Source of the DNA: Pratylenchus scribneri
Taxonomy: Eukaryota; Nematoda; Chromadorea; Rhabditida; Pratylenchidae
Reading direction: 5' to 3'
DNA length: 64,000 bases
Assembly (NCBI GenBank): GCA_030063045.1
Contig: JAQSEB010000011.1
Location: 992,001 to 1,056,000, forward strand
Part shown: positions 41,860 through 55,400 of the stretch, one piece after another
Numbering within the stretch: the stretch's first letter is position 1
How the letters are laid out: each line of letters begins with the position of its first letter
Made by a program: the position numbers and the translations under genes
The notes under the pieces: generated by a model
What the model was told of the DNA's origin: nothing
Databases searched by the model: none
What the model saw: the letters and a program-made list of their open reading frames with translations, nothing else

Positions 41860-43171
41860 ATGGAAAGAGATGCAAGCGAATTTGGCGGGGACGATGACGA
41901 CAATATCATTCAGGCAACAATGGACGAAAATGAACCCCAAATGAATAATGAAATGGCCATTGATGGAAGGGAAGCCGAATCTGCCTCTAATAATGGAATT
42001 GGAATAGAGGAAGATGAATTTGGCAGTATTTCACAAATTGATGGATCTGCCATTCATGTACAGGGAAACTGGTTCGAAATTGTCAAACACGACCCAAGAG
42101 AGATATACCAAATTGTGAAGGCTATGGCTTTTAGAGAAGTTTGTTTTGTTTTGAAAAAAATTCAAAATTTAAATATTTTTCCTCTCAGTATTGCACATTG
42201 GTTGTAAACAATGAGGGAATTCGTCTTGTGGTGGATGACCAGCATAATCAACAAGGCAGTGCCTACTTTAAATATGAACAATTTTCGGATTACAATTTGC
42301 GGGTCACCATTTGCAATTTGAGAATTCCTCTGAATATTTTTATGGTAATGAAAAATGGATGTGATGTTATTTTTGATATGAAATTAATTTTAGGAAACCC
42401 TGAACATGTTCACCAACAATACGGCCGTGCTTCGGTTTTGGTATGAAGGTGATGGAAGCCCACTAATGATTTGCATGGAGGAAGAAGGTTGGTTATGGAG
42501 AAAAAATGTTTGAGACCAAAATAATTTGCAGGGATTGTTGTACAAGTGGCCATTAAAACATTGAATTTACAAAGCGTAAATTTCTTTTATTTTTATTTTT
42601 ATAATTTAAAAATATTTTCAGATGTTGGATTTTGAATTTTCTGACACCTCCGTGCTCTGTAAAGCAATTCTTAACCCAAATCCATTGAGGGAAATTCTCA
42701 GAGATTTGGATACCACAGCCGAAACCGTTGTTATCATTTTCACACCGAATTATCTTTCATTTTACACGGTGGGAGGACTTGGAAAAATCAAGGTGAATTT
42801 TTTAGGAAAAATTTAAAATCAATTTGAAATTTATTAGATTGAAATTCCATCAAACTCTGATCAAATGGAACATTTAAGTTGCTCCCATGAACGTATATCC
42901 TTCCAATATCGAATATTATTGATCAAACGACTAGCCGAATGTGTTCGTCTTTGCAATAAAATTTCATTGCGAATTGACCAAAGAGGGGTACTTTGCGCTC
43001 AGGTTTGTAATTTTAATTAGAATAAAGTTTTAATTTTAATTTAGATGCTAATTCCGCAAACAGAGCAAATCGTTTTTGCCGAATTTTTCGTAAATATTTT
43101 TTTTATTGAATATATTCACGTTTTTTAAGTGTGTGGCCGATGATGACATTTACCACCCGGATACCAGCTGA
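41860..43171 (+). CDS. mrt-2: Checkpoint clamp subunit RAD1 (9-1-1 complex)
   Basis: RAD1 is one subunit of the PCNA-like 9-1-1 clamp that signals DNA damage; the C. elegans orthologue MRT-2 also affects telomere maintenance. Exons: 41860-42138, 42189-42344, 42394-42487, 42532-42575, 42622-42792, 42838-43002, 43045-43089, 43130-43171 (331 residues). After an acidic leader of about 65 residues absent from vertebrate RAD1, the clamp fold follows: IVKAMAFREYCTLVVNNEGI, VTICNLRIPLNIFMETLNMF, FWYEGDGSPLMICMEEEG, LDFEFSDTSVLCKAIL, SLRIDQRGVLCAQMLIPQ and FAEFFCVADDDI. The end is tail-to-tail with UGDH, 240 bp apart. Confidence 0.92.
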
Positions 43172-43410
43172 ATAAACTTATCCCAGAAAGGCCAAAACGG
43201 GTGGAAAACACTGGATCTTCAATGACACGAAAAAATACAAAAGAAAGCGCCAAAATAATTATCCATATCCAATCAATATTTTATTTCCAATATTTATTAT
43301 TTTATTTATTAATAAATTTGATTATTATGCGGATAAATATAAAAGAATTATTATAAATACAAAAAGAAAATATTATGTATTATTTTGTTTGGGCTTGGGT
43401 TAAAATTCAT

Positions 43411-45500
43411 TCATGGGAAAAAATTCAATGCTTGATTTGATGAAGATCCAATCACAAATACACGAAAGCCAATTTTGCGGAGTTGTTCTTGGTCAATAAT
43501 GCGCCGCCCATCGAATATACATGCGGGCTTCTTCATTCCGGCGAATAACTTTTTGTAGTCCAATTCCTTGAATTCATCCCATTCCGTTAGAATCACAATT
43601 GCATGGGCATTTCTTGTTGCTTCCTGCGGCGATGCACAAATTGTGACCAAATTTTCAACTAAAAAGATTGATAATTTTAATATGTATTTTTGCATTTAAT
43701 CAAATAGTTTTTGATAAATGTGTTTTTGGGTCGTAATTGTAATTGTACAAAATGTAATTGCACTAATTTGTAATTGTAACTTTGGGTTGTAGTTGTAATT
43801 TTTGATAATAATTGTAATTAAATGTGTTTTGTTTAATCATTATAATAAAATTAATCCCTACCCAATTTTTGGTCACATCCTCCAACATTGCATAAATCCT
43901 GCCGAATTTGAGCCTCTTTCACTTTTGGATCGTAAATAAACAATTTTGCATGTTCATCCAATAAATTTTTCGCTACATAAATCGCAGATGATTCTCTAAA
44001 AATTTAAATTTTATAAATTAAATAATTCCGATTCCGATAGACCTGGTATCCCCGGTATTCTTTTTGAATGAAAAACCAAAAATTGCGATTTGTTTATCGC
44101 TAGCCGTATTGAACAATTCCGCAATAATTTTATCGGAGAAACGGCGTCGTTGCCAATTATTCATTTCAATGACCTGAAATTAATAAAATTTAATTGTATT
44201 TTTTATTTTAAATAAAAATTACATGCATCCAATAATCGGCAACTTGACTGAGATGGAGCACTTCGCATAGGTAGACCAAAGAGAGAACATCCTTTTGGAA
44301 ACAACTTCCACCAAAACCAACACTGGCATTCAGGAATTTATTGCCAATTCGTGAATCTCGTCCAATGGCATTGGAAACTTCGCTAACATCTGCTCCCGTT
44401 GCCTCACAAATTGCCGAGATTGAATTAATGCTAGAAATACGTTGGGCCAAAAATGCATTGGCGGTCTATAAATAATTTTAAAAATCGATAATTATCCAAT
44501 TAATTAAAAACCAATTTGGACAATTCCGATGACCAGGTATTCATACTAAAAAGAATAAAATTTGGGTTTTGAATAATATTCAAAAATATTTACGTTATTA
44601 TTCTATCCTGTGGCACCCATCTTTTGTAAATGGAAGCCAATTTATCGATTGCCGTCCATCCTTCTTCAGTCTGTTCGCCGCCAATCAAAACACGATCGGG
44701 ATTGGCCAAATCATTGATGGCGGTTCCCTCGGAAAGGAATTCCGGATTGGAAAGGACCCAAAATTGTACATTTTTAAAATTGATTTTTTTGTAAATTTGC
44801 TTACCTGGAAGGAAAGGTCAGGGTTTAGCTTTTCTGCCTCTCTCAAAATATGCCGTATGCTTTCAGCAGCTTTCACCGGAACTGTCGATTTTTCCACCAC
44901 TATTTTTGGACCATTAGCATGTTCGGCAATTGTTCGCGAAACAGATTCCATGTATCGAAGGTCGGGTGCTCTTCCCTGAATAAATTAGTAATAAAAATAT
45001 TATTTAATTTTACCATTCCTCGTCCATATGTTTTGGTTGGTGTGTTGACGGAAATGAAAATCACTTGTGCATTTCTGATTGCTTCAGGAATATTGTCGGA
45101 GAAGAAAAGATTTCTGCCGCGACAAATTCGGACCAATTCTTCCAAACCTGGCTAAAATTCACACAATATTCAAATATATTTATTTGTAATTTTCACTTCA
45201 TAAATTGGCAATTGGTTTGAATTCCATTGAGCAATTTTCTCCGCATTCATATCGACCACCGTCACGGAAATATCCGGGCATTTATAGGCAATCTAATGTT
45301 TTCAATAAATTATTCAATTTATTAAATGTAAAAATATTCCTACCATGGCACAAGTTGGGCCCCCAACATAGCCTGCACCAATGCAAGTTATTCGTTTAAT
45401 TTTGCCTTCGTCAATTCCATTTGTATGATTACTTTCCTATAAATTTTACATTTAAAATTAATGGAATAAAAATATCACATACCTTCTCTTTTGGTGACAT
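43411..45500 (-). CDS. sqv-4: UDP-glucose 6-dehydrogenase
   Basis: Oxidises UDP-glucose to UDP-glucuronate with two NAD+, supplying glycosaminoglycan synthesis. Exons from the 5' end: 45483-45500, 45344-45436, 45197-45292, 45014-45151, 44805-44975, 44594-44757, 44512-44545, 44223-44465, 44043-44173, 43862-43995, 43411-43658 (489 residues, normal). Motifs: [16 protein letters not shown] (Rossmann), [43 protein letters not shown] (catalytic Glu region), [28 protein letters not shown] (catalytic Cys) and FDGRR. The junction before VLSNPEF is anomalous: the intron 44758-44804 has a gtaagc donor but ends in TTTTGG instead of AG. The next in-frame AG would delete ten conserved residues including NPEF. 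Confidence 0.95.
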
Positions 45501-46418
45501 TTTCACTGAAGAATTAAATTTTATAAAATTAGGATTGAAAAAAATGACAAACTTTTCTGACACTAATTCCAATTTGTCAGTATTTATTTATTTTTGGCAA
45601 AGGGAAGGCAATGACGGTTGAAGGGTATAGAGATCACAGCCAAATGGCAGCCGAATAAACAAATGAATGAATGATTGTTTCAGAATAGTACGCAAAAAAT
45701 GAACCACAAAATTGTCAGTAACTCACTAAAATGTTCCATAAAATTGTCAGAATATTGTCAAATAAATTACCTTGTCTTTTAATTGTTATAAAATAAATTC
45801 CATCATTATTTGTTATTTCATCTAGTCTTGTGGGCTGAATTTGATCAATTGGTTTAATATTTTATCATCACTTTTTTGATTCATAAGTATTTTTGTAAAA
45901 TTAGTTATTCACAAAGGAAAATGAGTAAAATTTAAAATATTTATGCCTTCTTTCATAAATCAATTAATAAAAAAATAATTCCATCATTTAAAGTAATAAT
46001 TATTCGAATAATTTGATATGAAAATGAAAATAAAATGACGTTTTTGTTATTGGTTGTGGTTAAAAATGAAGCATTTTTAATAGGCGATTCTTTTGACAAT
46101 GCTGGGAGTGAAAAAATGGCTTTTTTAAACTGGAAACTTACAAGAATTTCGATGTGTGGTTTTCTTTTGTTGATAAGGCATCGTTAGAAATGGACAATTG
46201 AATTGTAGAAAGAAATTGGTTGTTGGCTAATGATGGTGGCAGAATTGGCAATGAAATAATAATTGGATATGATGTAAAAAAAAGAGAGGCGAAGAAGATG
46301 GGAATAAAATAAATAAATTGAATGAATGACGAGTTTACAAATTATATTTGAGCTTATAGCTTAAAATATGGGAAATTAAAATCTTGCATAGTTCTTTAGG
46401 CCTTAAATTTGCTTTTCA
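45501..46418. other. Intergenic region between UGDH and talin
   Basis: AT-rich 918 bp: promoter side of UGDH and 3' flank of talin. Frames are short and low-complexity; no exon, RNA gene or repeat family is recognised. Confidence 0.4.
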
Positions 46419-49400
46419 TTATTTTTCCGGTTCCGGTGATTTTTCATAGCGTGATTTGTTTAGCTGGGCCAATCGATTCCGGGCCTCGTTTAATTCCTTT
46501 TCTTTCCTCAGTACTTCTTCATGAGCATCCATAACTTGTGCAATTCCATGAACCATTCCTATTTTAAATATTTTATTTATTAAATTTAAATTAAATAACT
46601 TACTATCGGAAATAACCAATCCTCGACAATCTTCTTCGGTTATGGCTTGTCTGGCTGCGTTCACCAAATGTTCTGTGGCTGTTTTTACTGCGTGGCCAGC
46701 ACTCTGGAGTCGTTGCATGGCACGGCTATCCAAATCGGATTTAACTTTGCAGGCGACCAATAAATGTGCTGTGGATGAGGCCACCTTGAAATTTATGTAA
46801 TTTGGGCAATTTTTATAGATTTAGAAGAAACTTGTTTCGCTGCTGCAATTAATTTTTCCTCTGTCGAATGACCCCGGATGAGGCCATTTGCCGCTTCGCA
46901 TAATTGGGATGTGGCCGCTGCGACAAGTTTGGCACCAGTGACCAATCCTTCGGTCCATTGTTGTTCATCTTTGGTCAAAATTTGAGTGGATTCGGTCATT
47001 CGTCCTTGTGAAACCAATTCACGTTGTGCCGCAGATGCTGCCTATTTTTGTGAATTTTTGGATTGAATTTAATTGATTGAAATGATGTGGACCTTGACCA
47101 AAGTTTGAACAGCCGTTGTTATTGATTTTGCAGCAGAGAGGATTTGTTCATCAAAGGGCAAATTTTTTAAATTTTCATCCGGTTTCTGGGAAAAATAATG
47201 AAATTAAATTTAAGAAATTTTTTTATAAATTAATATTTTGATAGAATTAAGTAGTTGTCTTTTGTAGTTGATTATTTGTGTTGGAATTGCAAATGACGAA
47301 AATATTTGGTCGGATATGCCATGCATAATGGGTAATCAAATTTGTGTGTTCAACACTTAAACCCAAGAATACAAGACATATCAGAGCCAAATTCCGTCTG
47401 TGCTTATTTTTAGTAGATATTGGAATTGGAATAATTTGTAGTCAATTGTTATTTATTTTGTTGTTGAATTAATTTTAAAATTATAAAAAAACGAACATGA
47501 TGGACTTGTCGAGGACGTAATTGGGCTAATCTATTGGAAACGGCTTCGATTGCATTTGCTGCACCCATCAATTCATTTTCGGCGACAATTGCTGCCGCTG
47601 GATGCTGTTGTTCCTCCCCTCCAAGAGGACTTGATGAGCGTAGCTGCTCACCACAATTTGCCAATTCTCCGACCATCTTTAATTAATTAATTAATATTAT
47701 TTTATTAATAATTTTTACTTTTGCAATTTCCCGTGCTCCGACCAAAATGGCTTGTTTTGTGGCCGGATGATCAGGTCGAGAGTGGAGTTGGAGAAGTGTG
47801 GCCAACAAATGTTTCACTTGAAGGGCCACTTCTCGACCAGAATTCAGCATTTGATATTTCAATTCAGCATTTTCTGCATCTTGGGCGGCTGCTCTCACAG
47901 TGCCAAGCAAATCACTAACTGCCTGTCGTGCCAAATTCGCAGCTAAATAAATTAAATTTAAATAAAATGAAAATAAAATTACCAGCGATAACATTCTCCT
48001 GATGCAATAATGAAGCAGATCCGGCCGCTTTCTCTGCTGCCTGGACCACTGATCGACTTGATCGAATCACATCTTCACCGGTGGCTGAATAACGACCAGG
48101 CGCTTCATTATTGTCGTATTGTTTAACGGCCAGATCGATGGCATTGACCGCAGCCTCCAATGCCTGAACACTTCGTTGAGAAGAGTCCTCCACTGTTTTA
48201 ATTGCTCGCAAAAGACCACTAACATTGCTGACCATCACCTAAAATAATTTTAATTATAAATATTAATTATTTCTCACTTTTGCTGCTTCCTTCAAATTTC
48301 CAATTGCCGGGTCATTTGGACTTCGACCAGAAGCGTGAGTTGTAGCCTAAATGAATATTAATTATTATTTTTATTATATTTTACTTGAATTAAATTAGAT
48401 AATGCAGCGGCAACATCGCGAACAGCATGAATAACCTATACATTAACATTGAATTATTGATTGATTGCAAAATTAATTTTACCATAACTTGTGCTTCCGT
48501 TGAATCCGGTGAAAGTTTGGCTGCGCCATTTTTGACCGCTTCAGTCAATTGTAAAATTGTTCGAACTGCATTTTGTGCAGCCACAGCCAGCTGTTCTTGA
48601 TTTGAGGCTGCACCGCTGACCAAAGCCTTCGTATCCTCAACAAGAGCCTGTGAATAATTTATTTTATACGATTTATAATATTTTAATATTACTTTGGCTG
48701 TTTTGATGATAACATCTCGATGATCTTCAAATTCAATTGTTGGTTTTCCATTAATTTGTTGTTGTGTCTGTTGTGGAGGATTCAATGAACCGGAAGTGGC
48801 AAACAAAATTGTTGTGTCCAAATCGCCGATTATTCCAGAAACTGTTTGGGCGGCATTTATGCAGGCTTGTGTGCCGCGAGAGCCTTCCGAAAGGATTGCC
48901 AACACTTCACGCACCCGTTCTTGGACGAACACAGAATGTTGGGAAAGTTGTTGATAAACTCGCTGAATTTAAAATTTAAAAACAATAAATTAATTATGAT
49001 TTATAAAGAAGATAACCAAAATACTAAAAGTGATATTTTTAGCTTATTAGTGGGTTGATGCTTTTTTGTGAAATTTTAGTCTCGGGTTTGAACCCGCTCA
49101 TTGTCAGATATTTTTTTTGTACTACAAAAAGTGGTCCCAGAATTCTCTAGTTAAAAATAATATAAAACCTGATCATTTGGATAATTTCGTCTTTGACCGC
49201 TCAATTTGACCAATTCAATGCAAACTGTTCCCAATTTTTGGACGCTGGCTTTCATTTTTTGTCCGAGTTCTGGCGAATTCATCAATAAATTCTGCGCAAT
49301 TTGTGTGTCCTCCGCAAGAGATCGGAAATTCTCAGCAAGTCGAAGTGAAAGTTGACCAATGTCATTTGGTTGGACTAAAGGTGCATCCGATGCGGATTGT

Positions 49401-52400
49401 GCAATTTCATTCAAAGCGGTGACCATTCGGGTCTAAAACACCAATTTACTGAGTTTTATTATTAAATTTAAACTTGAAGATCTGCCAGCGAATCATTTGT
49501 TGAGGATGCATTTTGTTGTGTTTGATCGGCAACGGCGATGGAGCGAGAAATATTTTCAATTATGCCATTAACTCCGGACTCAGAATCCAATAATTGAATA
49601 TGTTTTTGTAGCTCAATCAGTGATAATCTCTGTTGTTCTGCACTTTCCTCCACAATGGAATGCAATTCAACTGCTTTTGGATTGCCACCAGAATCTTTCG
49701 TTGCAAACATTAATTGAATACCTTTATTTTACTATTATTATTTTTTAAATTAATTTTATTCTTACTTGCTTCCAAAACTGTTTTACAGAATAAATTAATT
49801 TGACTATTTGTGTCAAATGCAGCAGTTTGAATGCATGCTTGTGTTAAAGTTTGGGCAGATGCCAATTGTTTACGAACATTTCTGCCAATTGCTTCCGCAT
49901 GACTAATGGCCTAAAATATTTTTATTAAATAAAGTCGAATTAATCAAAAATATACAGCAATTTTAAGTGGATCTATGCAATCAATCATTTGTCTTGAACT
50001 GTGCAAAATTTGTTGATGAACACTTTCCAAATTCATATCTGTCCGTGGCATTTGTTCAATGCTCATACTATCAATTTGTTGAATCATTTGACTCAAAATA
50101 TTGATGGCATTGTCTAAATCGGCCTGCCCCGGTGCCTCATCACGAATTGCTGCGACCAATTGTTTAATGGATTCACTAACAATGCTGGAATTATTGGCAA
50201 TTTGTTGCCAAGTTGCGGCATCCGATGGATTTGCATCCAATGCTTTTGCTGTCCTAAAAATAATTGTTAAATCATTATCAATGTTTTTGACTAACTCAAT
50301 CATTTCCGAACTAGAATCGAGCATTTGTTTCGCTGATCTAATTAGTGGTTCCTGTGCTTTCCTCCCTTCCGTTGAAATTTTTGCCGGAATTGGTCCAAAA
50401 TCGGGATTATCCAAATATTTTTGTAAATTCTCAACAGCGGATCGCAATTTTTTTGCTTGTTCCGTACATTCATTGTAATCACTCGCTGATTGGGTTTGAT
50501 CAAAGCGTTTAACATCGGTGATTAATGCAGCTGTAATTGAACTTATTTCGCGCGCACTGTTCACAAATTGAGTCCGCACACTGACATTTGCTGATTTTTC
50601 TGAGGCATCGCGACAAATATTTGCCAAAATTGATGCATTTGTTGCAATCATTGTTGTGTCCTAAAATTATTTTCTAAGTTCAATTTTCAAATCGAATTTA
50701 TTTACATTTAAAATTTGTGATTTATCCAATTTTGTTGTTTTATTGCATATTCTATCGGCTAATTCCTTCACCAAATGCACAGATTGTTCGAATTTTTGAA
50801 TATTATAAATGGCAGCCCGTCCTAAAATAATTTATTTTTACAATTAATTTTAATTAAATTAAACCTGGTTCACTCTGTGGATCACCAACACCAATTAAAT
50901 AAGCTGATTGGGCCGCATTCTTCGCTAATCCACAAACAGCATTCGAAACTTTTCGCACTGCCAGACATAATTGTTCAGTGTCATCTCTCCTCGCAAAATG
51001 GGCTAATCCGTTCATACCTAATTTTATTTATAAATAATTTAAATTATTTGATTTTTTACCATCGCCTAAATTCCTTGCTTCATTTGTCACTTCCGACAAT
51101 GATTCATAATAACTATTCGCATTCAATGGCAACATTGTGGCCATATTTCCTTCAAAAAGATGTCTGACTGATTGGATTTGTTGCAATGCATTTTCGCATT
51201 CCCGTAACCAAGCACTTCCTTCACTTTCAATATGTTCCAAAATTGTCCAAATTGTCAAAGTGAATTGTTGAATTGATGTGGAAAGTGCCTGGGTCAATGA
51301 AGAATTGTTTGGATCAGCCTGAGCAATGCGCAATTGTTCCAATAATGTAATGGCCCCTTCTCTGGCTTCATTCATTTTGCCCAATAATATTTGTTTTATA
51401 TCGGCATTTTTTTGTCGTTGAGTTAATTCGTTGGCAATTTTATGGAATTTTTCAAAATTCTCCACAAATTCTTCCACTCCTTTCCTTCCATCATCAAAAG
51501 GTGAATGCACATAATTTATAAGTCGATTTGCATATTCCATGAGACGATTTGCGGCAGAACGTAAATTTGAAATTGAGGTTGGCGAAATTGAAGATGGTGA
51601 AATTGGTGTACTCCTCATTGTTGATGTTGTTGAAATTGTCAATGTTCGCAATTTTTCATTCTACAAATTAATTTTTTAAACAGGAATATTTTATATTTCA
51701 CTCACCGCTTGATCGAAATGAACATTATCCGGTAATGAGGCCAGCGTTTTTCTCAATTCTTCAGTAACTTTTCTGCCCGCTTCTTCCAATAGCGGTGATG
51801 AAGTTCTTTCTCGAACTCGTTGGAAAACGCGGCCACTCTCATGAATAACAGAACGTGCGTTTAAAATTAGGGTTTCCATTGATTTTGTGTCCATTCCTTG
51901 TTGTTTTGTTGCGGCCACATCCTCAATTGAGTCAGTGAAATCGCCGAGTGCCTGAACAATTTCCAATGCTGCCATTCCCACTTGTCGACGTTCGGCTGCA
52001 TGTGAGGCCGAAATCATTTGGGCAATTGCCGAATTGAGGAGCCGGCATTGTTGTCGAAGTGACCGGCTGGCCCTTTCTGAATTCATTGTCGGTGAAGATG
52101 TTTGAATAGAATGGCCGGAGCGAATTTTTTGTGCCACTTCTTGTAATTGATGGTCCAATGCATTGATTAAATCTTCAGAATGTTCCAATTGTGGTTCAAA
52201 ATTGAGTTGTTGTGCATTATTCAGTTGGGAACGTAATTCGGCAATTTGTACCGAAAGTTGTTGGCTACTTTGAATTAATATTCCGGCTGCATGTTTATCG
52301 CCAACATGCGAAACAGTGGAACGGCTAACATCGACCAAGCGAGTTGCCGGATCGATAATTGCTTGTGATTCGTGGATTAATCCAGCTTGCTAAAAATATT

Positions 52401-55400
52401 CAAAATTAATTTAATAATTGTTCTATTTATATTCTCACAGCTCTGAATTGTTCTGAAGGTGTTTTTGCCGCCTGACTTTCCTTTATTCGATGCACCAATG
52501 GGGTTATATATCGACTTGAATCAGCACATTCTTGGATGAGCATTTCGAGTGGTTGTTGAGAACGGATATGAGGACGAGACTGTCAAAATAATTTCAAATT
52601 ATTTTTTTTTTAAATTAAATATTACTGAATTGGCTGCGGCTATTGTTTGGGTCATTCCGGATGCAGTTTCTTTAGCTGCCTTTTCCAAACGTTGAATAGT
52701 TTGTCGAATTTGTCGATCGCCGGTTGCATTGCTTGTTGCCTGAAATTTATAAAAAAATAATTAAATTATAAATAATTAAAAACATCACTCATCAATTCAC
52801 CTCAAAATATTTATGGACAAATATCTTTTTAAAAATTTGATTGGACATTATTAAACCGATTGGTTATTTTTGAAGGGGGAAATTGGGTTGAAAATGCATC
52901 ACAGTCAGCTGAGTAGACCGTTGCCAAAGCCAAGTTAAAATTTTTATTTAAAGGATAAAAGCAAGCAATTGGGCACGGCACAAAGAGAAAGTATTTATTA
53001 TAAAAGCAGAAAAACTCAACGAAGGGAATAAAAAATTAAAAATCCTACCCGAGGATTGTTTCAGCCAAAAAGTAGTTTTTGATGGTGGTACATAGAAGAG
53101 AAGTTCAAGTGCGAGGCCATTTGAATAGAAGGATAAAAATATTGTAAATTTAAGGGTTTTATTGCAAAAAAAAAATGAATTTTAGGTATCAAATTTATCT
53201 GTGAATGATTTTTGAAACAAAGGCAGTTTTGGAAAGGAAAAATGGTGTGAACTGTGAATAGATTGATTTAATTTTGGTGCAGCATAATTGAGTGTATTTT
53301 TGTGTTTTTACAATGATAAATTTGGCAAGGCAATGGGAAAAAATGAGGATAAATGGAAGATATGTGAATAACAATAAAAAATAGGTGTATTTTTTAATCT
53401 TATATTTTCTAAAAAAGGCCAAAAATTGTAGATAGGAGCAATAAATCTAAGGGCAAAATAGTAAAAAGCTAAAATAGAAGGCATAGTGCTGATTTTGATA
53501 AAAATGAAAGCAATTTAAAAAGAATTTATATTAAAAATGGGATGCTTTTTGATAAAAAAAATGGCTTTGGCATTTGGTCGGACCCACTCAGCTGGCCGCT
53601 GTTCTTCGATGCTCCCCTGGCTAAATCAATTTTTTAATTCAAATATTTTCCATCATATTTTAAATAAATTTCGAATTAATTTTTACCTGGACAAGTTGTT
53701 CGGCTGCATTCTTCAATGCTAATTGTGGTTCCACATCCCCTGGTCGACTTTGGCATTCACGGGTGGCATCGATCATTGAGCTTGTTGCCTGCGCAACATT
53801 CCCTTTAAATAATAAAAATTTTAATCGTATATTTTAACTCGTAATTAAATGAGAGACTCCTTTTTAATTTTTTAATTGATAATTGCTGGGTAGAAATTAG
53901 AGAATTAATGATTATACACCAGTGGGAATTGAATCAAGGACCCTAAGCCTCCTTTACCAATAGCAAAAACAAAGCCACATACCAGTGCGCCAAAGGGCTA
54001 AATAAATTTTTCAAAGTTTGTATAATAGTCTCTTTTCTCTTGCATATGAAAATTTAATTTAAAAAATTTTAACCACAAAGATTAACATGGTTGTAATAAT
54101 TTCTAATTGCGAAAATTGTATCAAATCCCTTTAGCTTACCAAATGGAGTCCCCCATATTTTTATTAATATACTAAAAAAACATACGAGCTGCATTCAGAA
54201 GACGATCACGTTGCTGGGATGAATTTATTTGACCAGCTTCTTGTTCCATTCCATCCACCAGCAATTGTGAATTACGGATTGCCATCTCCGAATCTCGAAC
54301 CATTTCCCTTGGCTGTCCACCTGGATGCGTAATGATTCGATTGGAAGATTCCACAATTTCTGAAATATTTTCAAATTAATTTTAATTTTTTTCTTTAATA
54401 TTTTTTACGTTCAAATGTGTAATCCTGGGTTGTTTTTCGATGATATCCCCATGGTCCTTCCTGGACATGGCCAATCAAATCGTCGAGTGCTCCCGAAACT
54501 CGGCCAGCGGCTTCATTCAAATTTTCATAATGTTCTCTGCCTTTGGCTGGTTCAGTCCTGGCACATGCTTTTCCGGCATCATCCAACAAATCTTGAACTG
54601 CTCGAGCAACATTGTGCGCCGCATCAGTCAAATGTTCTTTGCATGGTTGGTGCTCAATTGTTGGTCCAACCACTCGAGTGCAGGCAACCTTAATAATTAA
54701 TTAATAATTAATTTATGTATTTAAATAACCAATTCGGAAGTGGCAAATGCTGTCTTCATTGCACTATGGATGACTTGATCCTTCAAAACCGGCTCTTCAC
54801 AATCAGCCGAAACTGTTTTTGCTCTTAAAATTTCAAATTAATTATTAAATTAATGCGTATTTTAACTGTAAAACGAGTTGGGCGGTGCTTGTGGCCACGG
54901 CTCGTGCCTTTCGATTGAGTTCATCGTGGAATGACCGTTCTTCTTCTGTCCTCTCCTGCATTGTGCTGATCACATCGTGCGAAAGTTCACCGACTCGACT
55001 GGCCGCCGATAAAATATTTGCTCTTTTTTCTTGCCGTTCCGGGTGTACTTTGTCCAAAAATTCCCCAAATGCTCCGCACAATTTTCGGGCCGCATCCACC
55101 AAATCACCGGCACGATGTTCATCCGGCATTAAGGCGGCCAATTCTCGAACTCCTCGGCCCATTTCCGGCAAATTTGAGCCAATTGTTGCGATTGCATTCC
55201 CAACTCGAGTGTCCACCGTGGATTCCTCGGGAATAGCCGTAAGTTGAACAACCTAAATATTAATGTGTTAAATTGATTTACTATGTGAATATTTACTTCA
55301 GCGGTGGCAGCGCCCATTGCCGCTAATCGGTCCCCGACAGCCTCCTTTTCGACCTCAACTCTCCAATGGCGTTGAGTTTCACCGAATCTGGGCAAATCAA

